Origin: Caballeronia fortuita
GTDB taxonomy: Bacteria > Pseudomonadota > Gammaproteobacteria > Burkholderiales > Burkholderiaceae
Assembly (NCBI RefSeq): GCF_001544835.2
Contig: NZ_FCNX02000017.1
Coordinates: 62,001 to 126,000 of the forward strand
DNA length: 64,000 bases
Reading direction: 5' to 3'
The position numbers and the translations under genes are program-made. Below, piece by piece: positions 46,720 through 56,611 of the stretch. The stretch's first letter is position 1. Every line of letters starts with the position of its first letter. The notes beneath the pieces are model-generated. The model saw nothing but the letters and a program-made list of their open reading frames with translations, did not search any database and had not been told where the DNA came from.

Positions 46720-47664
46720 TCACGCATCGGACGCGCTCGCGAACAGCGCAAGATAGTCTGCCGGATCGACCGGTTTTCCGGCAACGCGGACTTCGAAATG
46801 CAGATGCGGGCCCGTCGAGCGACCGGTCGAGCCGACTTCGGCTATCGTCGCGCCCGGTTGGACTTGTTGTCCGACGTGCACGTTGATCTTCGACGCGTGA
46901 GCGTAGCGCGTGATGAAGCCGTTGCCGTGATCGATCTCGACGGTATTGCCATAGCCCGGCATTGGTCCCGCGTGAATCACGCGGCCAGCGGCTGTCGCAA
47001 GCACGGGCGTGCCGGTCGGAGCGACAAGGTCTATCCCCGGATGGAAACTCATATGTTGCGTGAACGGGTCGCGCCGGTTGCCAAACGACGAACTGGTGCG
47101 CCCGAGCCCGATCGGACGGCGTCCGGGAAACGCTTCCCACGCCGCCTCGCGTTGCGCCACGCCTCGTTCGAGCGCGGCGAGCGTAGACGACAGGCAGTCG
47201 AGTTCGCCGCGCGCGACTCGTGCATCGGAACGTGTGTCGCTGGTTCGACAGGACCGAGGCGGCAGTTCGGGACCGCCCGCGGCGTTGCTGTAGGCGGTGC
47301 GCTCGGCCGTCACCGCGCTCGTCGCGGTGGCGCGAGGCGATTGCTTACGCAGACGCTGATCGAACGCGCTGAGTGAGTTCAACTGCGCGGCAAGCTGTCC
47401 CACGCGCGCGTCCAACGACGCGTTCGCGGCTTCCAGACGCGCGATATCTCCTGTCGCGTCGGCAGGCGCAGGGGAGAGGACGGCGGAAGTTGTCGCGGGC
47501 TCGGGATGGACATGCAGCGTCTGCGTGCCGTAATGTCCCAGCGCAAGACCGGCGGCTAGGGAGAGCACGACCGCCGCGCAGGCGGTCCGAACGATGCCGC
47601 GCAACGCGCCCCGCTGCATCACGATGTAGAGATCGTTCTTCGGATGCGAGTTGTACCAATCCAT
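46720..47664 (-). CDS. M23 family peptidase (LytM domain), membrane-anchored
   Basis: Predicted zinc peptidoglycan endopeptidase, 314 residues. A membrane helix is at about 26-43, a coiled-coil-like periplasmic stretch at about 70-175 (ARLEAANASLDARVGQLAAQ) and a LytM domain at 195-300 with all ligands: His208 and Asp212 in HPGID and His289 in HLHFE. The active site is complete, so a degradative rather than pseudo-enzyme role is likely. The start at 47664 has AGGGAG upstream. Convergent with the T6SS genes; it could open the cell wall for the apparatus, but a general role is equally possible. Confidence 0.88.
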   Translation of the reverse strand: MDWYNSHPKNDLYIVMQRGALRGIVRTACAAVVLSLAAGLALGHYGTQTLHVHPEPATTSAVLSPAPADATGDIARLEAANASLDARVGQLAAQLNSLSAFDQRLRKQSPRATATSAVTAERTAYSNAAGGPELPPRSCRTSDTRSDARVARGELDCLSSTLAALERGVAQREAAWEAFPGRRPIGLGRTSSSFGNRRDPFTQHMSFHPGIDLVAPTGTPVLATAAGRVIHAGPMPGYGNTVEIDHGNGFITRYAHASKINVHVGQQVQPGATIAEVGSTGRSTGPHLHFEVRVAGKPVDPADYLALFASASDA

Positions 47665-47977
47665 CTTGTGCTCCCTGCAACCCATGTCATTTTCGAGATG
47701 GTAGGGGTGTGCAGAGACGCTACATATCGGACAATTCAGATTGTTTTGAGATGGGCGTGCGTGCCATTAGGAACGGTCACGCGGCTTCGCGGAGTTGACC
47801 AGCGGCGGCAGGGAAGCTCAATCAATTAGCTTCGGATTGGAAACGCTAAGTTTCACTCGCGCATGAGTTTCAGCCGCGGGTGCGATTGATAGAATCATTG
47901 CGTGTCCATCACCGGGTTCTGCGGGTCGAGCGCCCACATGAACCGGTCGTGCCGCTACGTCTGACATCCGAAATTTC
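47665..47977. other. Divergent intergenic region
   Basis: About 310 bases between the M23 peptidase gene and the DUF262 gene. TAGAAT near 47890-47895 could be a -10 for the latter. No supported gene or repeat. Confidence 0.4.
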
Positions 47978-49817
47978 ATGAGTACCTTCGATAGCACGAA
48001 GCGCTTGTTGCCCGAAATCCTCGGCGATATCGTCAAAGGCAAAATCCAGTTGCCAGATTTTCAGCGGGGCTGGGTCTGGGACGACGACCACATCCGCAGC
48101 CTTCTCGTGAGCGTTGCCAGATCGTTCCCGGTCGGAGCGGTCATGCTGCTGGAAACAGGAGGCGAAGCACGATTCCAGGTCCGTTCCGTAGAAGGCGTTG
48201 ATTTGTCGTCGGCTGGTCCCGATGCCGAGCTGTTGATTCTCGACGGCCAACAACGCCTGACGACCCTGACGCAGGTTCTCGCGCTTTTAACGTCCGTGAA
48301 GACCCGAACAGAGAAAGGGAAGTCGATCGAGCGGCATTACTACTGGCACATTCCCACGGCGCTGGAAGGTGGGGAGCGACTCGAGGATGCAGTCGTCGCA
48401 ACTGATCGAGACCGAGTGTTACGGTCGAATTTCGGTCGCGATGTGACGCTCGACCTCACCACGACGCAGAAGGAGTGCGAACAGCTTTATTTCCCCTGCA
48501 ACCAGATTCTCAATTCGGACGCGTGGGAAGAGGCGTTGCAAGAACATGCGCCTGTACATTTCGGTTTGTATATGAAGTTCCGCAAGGAGGTTTTGGCGGC
48601 TTTCCGAAATTATCAACTTCCTGTGATTCAGCTTGACCGGTCGACGTCCAAGGAGGCGGTTTGTCTGGTCTTCGAAAAGGTCAACACAGGAGGCGTGCCG
48701 CTCAACGTGTTCGAACTGGTCACCGCCACCTATGCCGCCGATGGCTTCAATCTCCGTGACGACTGGCTCGGGAACGCGCAAGGTAACGGGACGGTATCCG
48801 CGATTGCGCGCGGACGAAATCCTTACGCCCGTCGAGTCGACCGACTTCCTGCAGGCTGTGTCGATGCTCCATACGCTTGAACGCCGGAAAGCGGACGTGG
48901 ACGAAGGAAAGACAGGAAAGGCCGTGCAGCCTGTCAGCGCGAAGCGTGCCGCAATTCTTTCCATGCCGCTTTGGGCGTATCAGAAATGGGCCAATCAGGT
49001 CGAGACAGGTTTCGTTGCCGCCGCCAAATTTCTTCACATGGAGTGCATCACCAAGGCCCGAGAACTGCCGTATCGGACGCAGCTCGCGCCGCTTGCGGCC
49101 ATCATGGTCCATCTGCAGGAACGCTGGCTGGAGCCGGCGATCTACACCAAGCTCGCACAATGGTTCTGGTGCGGCGTGTTGGGCGAACTGTATGGTGGCG
49201 CCATCGAAACGCGGATCGCAAACGACGTCGAGGACGTGCTCGCCTGGATCGAAAACAACGATGGCACACCGCGAACGGTCGTCGATGCCGTGTTCAATCC
49301 GGATCGCCTTGACCGCATGAGTTCCCGTCTCTCGGCTGCGTACAAGGGTTTGAACGTGCTGCTATTGCGCGAGGGGGCGCATGACTTCTTCTGGAAAGCG
49401 GAGATCAGAAAGCTCGATCAGGAAGAACTCGCACTCGATATTCACCACATCTTTCCTCAGGACTGGTGTGAGAAGAACGGAATCAAGCGCGCAATCTACA
49501 ACTCGGTGGTGAACAAGACGCCCATTTCATACAAGGCGAATCGCATGATCGGCGGCCAGGCGCCGTCGGGTTATGTGCGCAAGCTGCAGACGCATACGCA
49601 GCTCAATGACGCAGCGATGAATGCAATTTTGGAGAGTCATAGAATCGACGTGGAAGCGCTGCGCCAGGATGATTTCGAGACTTTCTATGCCCAGCGCAAA
49701 CAGGCGTTGATTCAACTTATCGAAAAGGCGATGGGAAAGAAGACTTCCCCATCGGCGCAGGCGGACGCGTCCGCGTTGGATGAACAGTTGTTCGAGGACG
49801 AAGTATCGGCCGAGTAA
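47978..49817 (+). pseudogene. DUF262-HNH (GmrSD-like) nuclease gene split by a frameshift
   Basis: Two overlapping frames form one protein of about 612 residues. The first (47978-48880) has the DUF262 / ParB-like domain: IQLPDFQRGWVWDDDHIRSL near 23-42 and the catalytic-type LDGQQRLTTL at 89-98. The second, one base later (in use from about 48775 to 49817), continues at RLRADEILTPVESTDFLQAV and ends with an HNH-type region, LDIHHIFPQDWCEKNG plus NKTPISYKANRMIGG. Removing one G from GGG 48770-48772 would join them (DDWLGTRKVTGRYPRL). DUF262 with HNH/DUF1524 occurs in GmrSD type IV restriction and related phage-defence proteins. Either a recent pseudogene or a sequencing error. Confidence 0.75.
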
Positions 49818-49895
49818 CGGTGTCGAGTGCGGCCGCTGCGCAACCAGTGGCACTCGACAAGGCGTGATCGCACATGACCCGACACGCCACGCAGA

Positions 49896-50261
49896 TCACG
49901 CTTTCTTGACGAACTCCGTCTTGAGACTCATTGCTCCGAAGCCATCGATCTTGCAATCGATGTCGTGGTCGGCGTCGACGAGGCGAATGTTCTTCACCTT
50001 CGTGCCCACCTTGATGACGCCGCCGCCGCCTTTCAACTTCAAGTCCTTGATGACGGTGACCGTATCGCCGTCGTGCAGAACGTTCCCGGCGGAATCGCGA
50101 TAAACCTTCGTTTCCGATTCCGATTCAACGCTCGTTTGCGCGGTCCATTCGTGCCCGCATTCGGGGCAGAGAAAGATGCCGGCGTCTTCGTAAGTGAAGG
50201 CCGACTGGCATTGTCGACAGGGAGGCAGGGCGTTCAGCGTCATATTGTGATTGGCCGGCAT
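49896..50261 (-). CDS. yjdM: Zinc ribbon protein YjdM (PhnA family)
   Basis: 121 residues: N-terminal zinc ribbon with CRQC and CPEC, then the PhnA core ending DGDTVTVIKDLKLKGGGGV, IKVGTKVKNIRL and the nearly invariant DIDCKIDGFGAMSLKTEFVK. The family was once called alkylphosphonate utilisation protein PhnA, but its biochemical role is unknown. The first ATG touches the stop of the preceding gene (TGAATG), suggesting coupled translation. Met7 at 50243 is an alternative start that matches E. coli YjdM length better. Confidence 0.9.
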   Translation of the reverse strand: MPANHNMTLNALPPCRQCQSAFTYEDAGIFLCPECGHEWTAQTSVESESETKVYRDSAGNVLHDGDTVTVIKDLKLKGGGGVIKVGTKVKNIRLVDADHDIDCKIDGFGAMSLKTEFVKKA

Positions 50262-50522
50262 TCAGGCGTTCCGGGTGGCGTCATCCACAGGCTCTTGCGA
50301 CACGAGTCGCTGACGTTTGATCACGCCCAGATACGGGATATCGCTATCCGGTTCATGATAGAACACGCGCTGCGCGAGCGTCACGTTCGTGTGAAAGGCA
50401 TTGGGATTTTGCTGGCGCAACACTGCGATGAGGGCATCGATAGCGGCCATTCGGCTATCGGCGTCCTGTTGCAGCACGGCGGTTTCCATCAGCGCGATGC
50501 GTTGATCAGAGGTGAGAAACAC
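50262..50522 (-). CDS. Hypothetical protein upstream of yjdM
   Basis: 86 residues if started at GTG 50522, which has GGAAG upstream; a longer frame reaches 50609. The sequence has a helical first half (IALMETAVLQQDADSRMAAI) and a polar second half. Not recognised. Its stop is immediately followed by the yjdM ATG, so the two form an operon, and codon use looks genuine. It could be a small regulator or partner of YjdM, but nothing shows that. Confidence 0.55.
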   Translation of the reverse strand: MFLTSDQRIALMETAVLQQDADSRMAAIDALIAVLRQQNPNAFHTNVTLAQRVFYHEPDSDIPYLGVIKRQRLVSQEPVDDATRNA

Positions 50523-50811
50523 GTGACTTCCTTGCCATCGCGCGGGACGCAGGCTTTGGGATGATGAAGGGGCGACCGAGCCGTCGATTAGGGCGTGCGC
50601 GAGTCGCATTTGAGTCGAAAATTCTCTTCAACGCGGCATCGCCGTCCTATCAGAAAAGCCCTAAACATCCGTAACGTTGCATCACCGTTCGAGCCACGCG
50701 CTATATCCGTACATACATGCCGGCCTATATAAACAATAAAAATGTTTTGCTTCCGTGAATGGTCGTTCTGCTCCACCATGAGGTGATCCTTAAAAGTAGA
50801 AGGAGCGAGAC

Positions 50812-52263
50812 ATGGACAGCACGGCCGACCTGAAGCGCTACGAATTGCTGATCGATGGCGAGTTTGTCCCGCCGAGCGGCGGCGATTATTCGACGAACCT
50901 CGATCCGTCCAACGAAGATCCCATCGCGTATGTGGCGCAAGGCACGTCGGCGGACGTCGATCGCGCGGTGCTGGCGGCGCGCGCCGCGCTCAAACCGTGG
51001 AACGCGATCCGTGCCGCGGAGCGTGGCCGCATCCTGATGAAGCTGGCCGACCTGCTGCGGGAGAACCAGGAAGAACTGGCGGCGCTCGAAAGTCTCGACG
51101 CCGGGAAACCGATCGCCGGCGTGCAGCGCCAGGACGTGCCCGCCGCCATCGATACACTCGCCTACTACGCCGGCTGGTGCGACAAGATCAACGGGCAGGT
51201 CGTGCCCGCGCGGCCCGACGCACTGACTTACACTGTGCGAGAGCCCGTTGGCGTCGTTGCCGCGATCGTTCCGTGGAACTTTCCGCTGATGATCGGCATG
51301 TGGAAGATCGCGCCAGCGCTCGCGTGTGGCTGCACGCTGATCGTCAAGCCGGCCGAAATCACGCCGCTCTCCGCGCTGATGGTCGGACGGCTCGCGCTGG
51401 AAGCGGGCGTGCCGCCGGGCGTGCTGAATATCGTGACCGGCAAGGGCTCGGTCGTCGGCGATGCGCTCGTCGCGCACCCGGGCGTCGACAAGGTGACGTT
51501 CACCGGGTCGCCCTCCGTCGGGCGCGGCATCCTGCAAGGCGCGGCGGGCAATTTCAAGCGCGTCACGCTGGAGCTGGGCGGTAAATCGGCCAATGTGATT
51601 TTCGCGGACGCCAATATTGACGGCGCCGTGCGCGCGGCCGCGTCCGGCATCTTCTTCAACGCGGGTCAGGTCTGCTCGGCGGGCTCGCGCATTCTCGCCC
51701 AGCGCGCCGTCTACGACGAGGTCGTCGAGCGTCTTGCGCAGCGCGCGCAGACAATCAAGCTCGGCGATCCGTCAAAGCGCGAAACGAATATGGGCCCGCT
51801 CATCTCCGCCAAGCAGATGAAGAGCGTGCTGGATTATGTCGATATCGGCAAGGGAGAGGGCGCGTCGCTCGTCACGGGCGGCAGGCGCTCAGGCGAGCGC
51901 GGTTACTTTGTCGAGCCTACGGTCTTCGCGAACGTCGAGCACGAGATGCGCATCTCGCAGGAAGAAATCTTCGGGCCGGTGGCGAGCGTGATTCCCTTCG
52001 ACGACGAGGCCGACGCGCTGCACATCGCCAATGGCACCGCTTACAGTCTCGCCGCGGGCGTCTGGAGCGCGGACATCGGGCGCGTGCATCGCATGGCGGC
52101 CGGGTTGAAGGCGGGCACGGTCTGGGTCAATACCTACGGTTTCACGGACGTGCGCTTGCCGTGGGGCGGCGGCGGCGACTCGGGCTTCGGCCGCGAGCAT
52201 GGCGATGTCGCGATCGAAAACTTCACCGAGCCGAAGGCCGTCTGGGTCGCGCTCACGCCCTGA
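50812..52263 (+). CDS. Aldehyde dehydrogenase family protein
   Basis: NAD(P)-dependent aldehyde dehydrogenase of 483 residues. Cofactor-binding PWNFPL at 154-159, catalytic Glu254 in VTLELGGKSAN and nucleophile Cys288 in NAGQVCSAGSR are all present. The closing WVNTYGFTDVRLPWGGGGDS is typical of the betaine-aldehyde / PuuC-type group. The ATG follows AAGGAGCGAGAC. It stands alone, with a hypothetical gene convergent. The substrate (phenylacetaldehyde, betaine or amino aldehydes) cannot be decided from the sequence. Confidence 0.9.
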   Translation: MDSTADLKRYELLIDGEFVPPSGGDYSTNLDPSNEDPIAYVAQGTSADVDRAVLAARAALKPWNAIRAAERGRILMKLADLLRENQEELAALESLDAGKPIAGVQRQDVPAAIDTLAYYAGWCDKINGQVVPARPDALTYTVREPVGVVAAIVPWNFPLMIGMWKIAPALACGCTLIVKPAEITPLSALMVGRLALEAGVPPGVLNIVTGKGSVVGDALVAHPGVDKVTFTGSPSVGRGILQGAAGNFKRVTLELGGKSANVIFADANIDGAVRAAASGIFFNAGQVCSAGSRILAQRAVYDEVVERLAQRAQTIKLGDPSKRETNMGPLISAKQMKSVLDYVDIGKGEGASLVTGGRRSGERGYFVEPTVFANVEHEMRISQEEIFGPVASVIPFDDEADALHIANGTAYSLAAGVWSADIGRVHRMAAGLKAGTVWVNTYGFTDVRLPWGGGGDSGFGREHGDVAIENFTEPKAVWVALTP

Positions 52264-52326
52264 CGCCGTGAATGCGAAACGGGCGATCCGACTCGGCGGA
52301 CCGCCCGTACGTATAAGAAGGAATCG

Positions 52327-52665
52327 TCAGACGCGCGCCGTTTCCTGGTTGCGCGCCCGCCAAAGCCGCGCCCGTTGCGCACTGTCTTCGTACTGGACAG
52401 TGTTCTGACGGCACGCTTCGATCGTCGAATTCTTGCGTTCGACGATCGCCTGGCACAGAAAGTCCGCGCTGTACGCCGTCAAAAGATGCGGCGTATGACG
52501 CTCGATGTATTGCGCAATTTTCCCGTAGTCGCTATCTGCCGATGCGAGCGAGCGGTACGTAGGCGCGTCCCAGCGGAACATCAGGTCGAGTTCTTCGAAA
52601 GCGGTGTTGAACGCGCAGACTTGCGCCTGAACTTCGCGGTCGTCGTTGTACATTGCATGGATCAT
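52327..52665 (-). CDS. Hypothetical protein
   Basis: 112 residues, not recognised. It is mostly polar with an even helical pattern and no signal peptide or membrane helix (for example YGKIAQYIERHTPHLLTAYS). The start ATG at 52665 has a GGAGACG-like site. An AT-rich stretch upstream (52725-52760), facing the LysR gene end, could be its promoter. It is convergent with the aldehyde dehydrogenase gene. Confidence 0.6.
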   Translation of the reverse strand: MIHAMYNDDREVQAQVCAFNTAFEELDLMFRWDAPTYRSLASADSDYGKIAQYIERHTPHLLTAYSADFLCQAIVERKNSTIEACRQNTVQYEDSAQRARLWRARNQETARV

Positions 52666-52762
52666 GATCGTCTCCTGTATGGCCGTGGGGCTTGAAGGCA
52701 GGATAGGAAAAGCGATCCATAGACGATAGTTAAAGTTTTTTGGTTTATCTATTCATAAAGCG

Positions 52763-53710
52763 TTATGCATTGGGTTTGCCCGTCTTGGCGACGATCTGCG
52801 TGATCGCTTCGATCTGCGCGGCGCCTTCTTCGATCAAAAACTGCTTGAACGCGAGCGCCACCGGTGGGAGGCGTTTGTTGTTCCGATGCACGACGAACCA
52901 GCTCAGCATCACGGGAAAACCCTTGATATCCAGTACCGCGAGCTTGCCGACCTGCAACTCCATGCTGATCGTGTGCGCGGACAAAAAACTCAAGCCCATG
53001 CCGGCGATCACCGCCTGCTTGATCGTCTCCGTACTGGTGATTTCCATCGCGACGTTCAGGTTCGGAAGCCGACCGCCGAATCCTTCTTCCATCGAATTCC
53101 AGGTATCCGAACCACGCTCGCGGACGATGAACGGCTCATCGGCCAGCGCTTCGAGCGGCAGATTCTTTTTTCCGACGAGCGGATGATCCGGCGGCGCGAC
53201 GATCACGTACGGATGCGGCGCGAAGGAAACGTTTACCGTGTCCATGTCGCGCGGCGGTCGAACCATCACGGCAAGATCGGTGAGATTGTCGGAAAGCTGA
53301 TGCAGCAATTCCTCGCGATTGTGCACTGCGAGGTTGAGTCTCACGTCAGTGTTGCGCTGCGTGAATGCGGCGAGCAGCCGGGGAAAGAAGTAATCGCCCG
53401 CGCTAATCACGGCGACGTTGAGCGTACCGCCCGCGATGCCTTTGAGCCGCGCCATCGCGTCGTCGGCTTCGCGGAATTGCTCGAGGATCGCCCGACTGTA
53501 ATGGAGCATTTCATTTCCCGCCGGCGTCAGATAAATTTTCTTGCCCAACTGCTCGAACAGCGGCAAACCGGCGTGTTCCTCGAGTTGCTTGACCTGCGTC
53601 GAGACCGCGGGCTGCGTGAGGTAAAGCTCCTCGGCGGCGCGCGAGAAGCTCAGCCGGCGAGCGACGGTCTCGAAGATCTTCAGTTGACGCAGGGTGGCGT
53701 TCCGCAGCAC
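52763..53710 (-). CDS. LysR family transcriptional regulator (CbbR-like)
   Basis: 315 residues. The start LRQLKIFETVARRLSFSRAA and the helix-turn-helix SFSRAAEELYLTQPAVSTQV near 22-41, followed by the effector domain (AVISAGDYFFPRLLAAFTQR), resemble the CbbR / CysL branch of LysR proteins, whose ligands are often small organic acids or NADPH. It is divergent from the oxalate/formate antiporter gene across 478 bases and is the natural candidate to control it. Confidence 0.9.
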   Translation of the reverse strand: MLRNATLRQLKIFETVARRLSFSRAAEELYLTQPAVSTQVKQLEEHAGLPLFEQLGKKIYLTPAGNEMLHYSRAILEQFREADDAMARLKGIAGGTLNVAVISAGDYFFPRLLAAFTQRNTDVRLNLAVHNREELLHQLSDNLTDLAVMVRPPRDMDTVNVSFAPHPYVIVAPPDHPLVGKKNLPLEALADEPFIVRERGSDTWNSMEEGFGGRLPNLNVAMEITSTETIKQAVIAGMGLSFLSAHTISMELQVGKLAVLDIKGFPVMLSWFVVHRNNKRLPPVALAFKQFLIEEGAAQIEAITQIVAKTGKPNA

Positions 53711-54188
53711 GGCGATCTCTCATCCATTAACGATTGCTAACTTATACAATAATTTTTTCTAACTTTCCTTAATCGTTTTTCTCCCCCACGATGCTTTCAC
53801 GTTCGCCAAAGTTGTAAGGCGGACAGTCGCGGAAGGCACGAACGGCCATGCTCCACCCCAGGCATCGCCCGATATTTTCCGCGCAGCAACACGAGTACAT
53901 TCGCACTACGAGAAGCCCTGTAAAGGCCACATCAACCATCCGGACTCTAGTGGGAACCGCCTGGAAATGATTCTTCGATCGCCTGACGCGGATCTTTGCC
54001 CGATGTGCGAATCGATCGCCCACCTCAAGACGCGCGACATGCGCAATACGCGCGACCGGCGGCCTCTCGCCCATGCCGCCTGGACCGAGCATTTCCCCTG
54101 ACCGACCGCTCGCCGCCGACGCACCGCGCCGGCTTCTCGCAGCACATCAAGCGCCGCACGAGCGCTAAGACAGATAACGGAGACAGAC
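53711..54188. other. Divergent lysR-oxlT intergenic region
   Basis: About 480 bases. The lysR-proximal 60 bases are AT-rich (53720-53775), suitable for promoter and LysR binding. The rest is probably a long oxlT leader; short frames here have no recognisable product. Confidence 0.5.
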
Positions 54189-55520
54189 ATGGCAAGCGCA
54201 GACACGGTTGTGTCCGGGCAATCGCACGGGCGTCATCACAACAGATGGTTCCAACTAGTCATCGGCATCATATGCATGGGGCTGGTCGCGAACCTGCAGT
54301 ACGCATGGACACTTTTCGTCGTTCCGATGGATGCGAAACACCATTGGGGACAAGCGGCGATCCAGACCGCCTTCACCATCTTCATCGTCACCGAAACATG
54401 GCTCGTGCCGGTCGAAGGCTGGCTCGTCGATAAATTCGGACCGCGCCCGGTGGTGATGGGCGGCGCGATCTGTGCCGCCATCGGCTGGATGATCGATGCC
54501 CACGCCACCACGCTCATGCACCTGTACATCGCGGCGGTCGTCGCGGGTATCGGCGCGGGCTGCGTGTATGGCACCTGCGTCGGCACGGCGCTCAAGTGGT
54601 TCCCGGACAAGCGCGGTCTCGCGGCGGGCATGACGGCGGCGGGCTTCGGTGCGGGCGCGGCTGTCACCGTGATTCCAATCTCGAACATGATCCAGAGCTC
54701 CGGCTACGAGCACGCGTTCATGTTCTTCGGCATCCTGCAGGGCGCATGCATCTTCGTGCTCGCGCTGATGCTCGTGCGTCCGAATCCGCCGAAAGGCATC
54801 GTGCCGGCCAGGCGCGTCGTGTCGACAAAGATCGATTACACGACCGGACAGATGGTGCGCTCGCCGCTCTTCTGGGTGCTGTATCTGATGTTCGTGTTCG
54901 TCGCGGCGGGCGGAGTCATCGCGACGGCGCAGTTCGGGCCGATCGCGAAGGAGTACGGCTTCGCGAAGATGCCGGTGAGCCTCCTTGGCGTGACGTTGCC
55001 GCTGCTCGCGATGACCTTGTCCATCGACAATCTGTGCAACGGCTTCACGCGACCGCTCTGCGGCTTCATCTCCGACAAGATCGGCCGCGAGAACACGATG
55101 TTCATCATCTTTCTCGGTGAAGGCGTCGCGCTGCTCGGGCTGATGGAATTCGGCCACAATCCGTATCTCTTCATGCTGTTCGCGGCGATGACGTTCCTGT
55201 GCTGGGGCGAAATCTTCTCGATCTTCCCGGCAACCTGCGCCGACACCTTCGGCAGCAAGTACGCCGCCGCGAATGCGGGCACGCTCTACACGGCGAAAGG
55301 CACGGCGTCGATGCTGGTGCCGCTCGCATCGGTGCTCGCGTCGATCGGTTCGTGGAACGCGGTGTTCATTACGGCGGCAGTGACATCGATCGCGGCGGGA
55401 CTGTGCGCGAAATTCGTCCTCGCGCCGATGAGAAAGCGCTGGATCGAAAACACCGTCGAGCAGACGTCGGAGGAATCGTCGTCGATCAACGCGTCGTTGC
55501 GGACCGGCTCGATTCAATGA
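54189..55520 (+). CDS. oxlT: Oxalate/formate antiporter family MFS transporter
   Basis: 443 residues and twelve predicted membrane helices. The N-terminal WFQLVIGIICMGLVANLQYAW (WFQLVIGIIC, then ANLQYAW) with the VPMDAKHHWG loop, the motif LVDKFGPRPVV between helices 2 and 3, and the late NLCNGFTRPLCGFISDKIGR are those of the OxlT family, which exchanges oxalate for formate or imports oxalate. The C-terminal 30 residues are polar. The stop overlaps the start of the next LysR gene (ATGA). frc downstream supports oxalate as substrate. Confidence 0.9.
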   Translation: MASADTVVSGQSHGRHHNRWFQLVIGIICMGLVANLQYAWTLFVVPMDAKHHWGQAAIQTAFTIFIVTETWLVPVEGWLVDKFGPRPVVMGGAICAAIGWMIDAHATTLMHLYIAAVVAGIGAGCVYGTCVGTALKWFPDKRGLAAGMTAAGFGAGAAVTVIPISNMIQSSGYEHAFMFFGILQGACIFVLALMLVRPNPPKGIVPARRVVSTKIDYTTGQMVRSPLFWVLYLMFVFVAAGGVIATAQFGPIAKEYGFAKMPVSLLGVTLPLLAMTLSIDNLCNGFTRPLCGFISDKIGRENTMFIIFLGEGVALLGLMEFGHNPYLFMLFAAMTFLCWGEIFSIFPATCADTFGSKYAAANAGTLYTAKGTASMLVPLASVLASIGSWNAVFITAAVTSIAAGLCAKFVLAPMRKRWIENTVEQTSEESSSINASLRTGSIQ

Positions 55521-56452
55521 AACACGGCGCGCCGACGTTGAGCGTATCGCTGCATCAACTGAGGCTCTTCGTCACCCTCGCGCGGCATCGCAGCTTCACG
55601 CGCGCGGGCGACGAATTCGGTATCACGCAATCGGCGGTCAGCCGCGGCATCCGGGAACTCGAAGACGAGATCGCGCTGCGGCTGTTCGATCGCACCACGC
55701 GCCAGGTCGCGCTCACCGACACCGGCCGCAAGCTGCTCGCGCGCATCGCGCCGCTCGTCGAAGAGCTGGAGGCCGCCTTGAGGCCGCGCGCGCAGGCGTT
55801 CGGCGAGCCGGGCGTCGTGAATCTCGCGAGCAGTTGCGCGCTCACGGCCAGCGTCTTGCCCGCGATGCTCGCGTCGTGCCGCGAGCGCCTGCCGGATATC
55901 GCAGTCGTCGTGCTCGACAGGCCGCAGAACGCCGTGCTGCAACTCGTGCGCTCCGGCGAGGCGGAACTGGGCGTCGTCATCGCGCCCGACAAACTCGACG
56001 AACTTGTCGCAGAGCCGCTTTTCGCCGATGGACTCGCGGCCGTCGTCAGCGCGTCGCATCGTCTGTCCGTGGCGGCGCACATCGACTGGCAGCAGTTGCG
56101 CGGCACACCGCTTCTTCTTCTCGACGACGACACCGGCAGCCTCGGCACGATCGAATCCGCGCTTGCGCTGCATGGCGTAACCGGCGCGGTGCGCCAGAAG
56201 TTCACGCAATCGGCGGCGGTTGCGCGCATGGCCGAGGCCGGGCTCGGCGTCGGCATCTTGCCGATGCATGCGCGCGCCGCGTGCGACAGCGCGCGGGCGC
56301 GCTTCATTCCGCTCGTGCCCGACACTTCGCGCACCATCATGCTCGTGCGGCGGAAGAGCCGCGCGTTACGCGCGAGCGCGGCGCATGTGTGGTCACATGT
56401 CATCGCGTCGGCGTCGCATACTCTGGTTTCGGGTCAGGCCGTCGAAGCCTGA
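55517..56452 (+). CDS. LysR family transcriptional regulator
   Basis: 311 residues. Helix-turn-helix SFTRAGDEFGITQSAVSRGI near 28-47, followed by a typical effector domain ending VGILPMHARAACDSARA. The ATG overlaps the oxlT stop by four bases, so regulator and transporter are translated together, which is unusual for LysR genes (most are divergent). With the other LysR gene and the GntR gene, three regulators surround the oxalate functions. Confidence 0.88.
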   Translation: MKHGAPTLSVSLHQLRLFVTLARHRSFTRAGDEFGITQSAVSRGIRELEDEIALRLFDRTTRQVALTDTGRKLLARIAPLVEELEAALRPRAQAFGEPGVVNLASSCALTASVLPAMLASCRERLPDIAVVVLDRPQNAVLQLVRSGEAELGVVIAPDKLDELVAEPLFADGLAAVVSASHRLSVAAHIDWQQLRGTPLLLLDDDTGSLGTIESALALHGVTGAVRQKFTQSAAVARMAEAGLGVGILPMHARAACDSARARFIPLVPDTSRTIMLVRRKSRALRASAAHVWSHVIASASHTLVSGQAVEA

Positions 56453-56562
56453 CCGTCCCTATCCTCATCGCATTCCAGCCCGCGGCGCGTCCGGCGCATG
56501 CGGGTTTTCGCTCGTGCGCGATTGCATATTTCGCCTTGTCCTCATTGCACACGGAATGTAGT

Positions 56563-56578
56563 ATCTTGTATATCAGAA
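56563..56578. promoter_or_regulatory. Putative GntR operator, copy 1 (upstream of the PanE-family gene)
   Basis: ATCTTGTATATCAGAA, 34 bases before the ATG at 56612. The same 16 bases recur inverted at 57652-57667, and the 10-base core TTGTATATCA again at 61052-61061. The core resembles FCD-type GntR operators (TTGTATACAA-like half-sites). Confidence 0.6.
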
Positions 56579-56611
56579 GGAAACAAAGCGATAACCCTCA
56601 GGAGACGAAGC

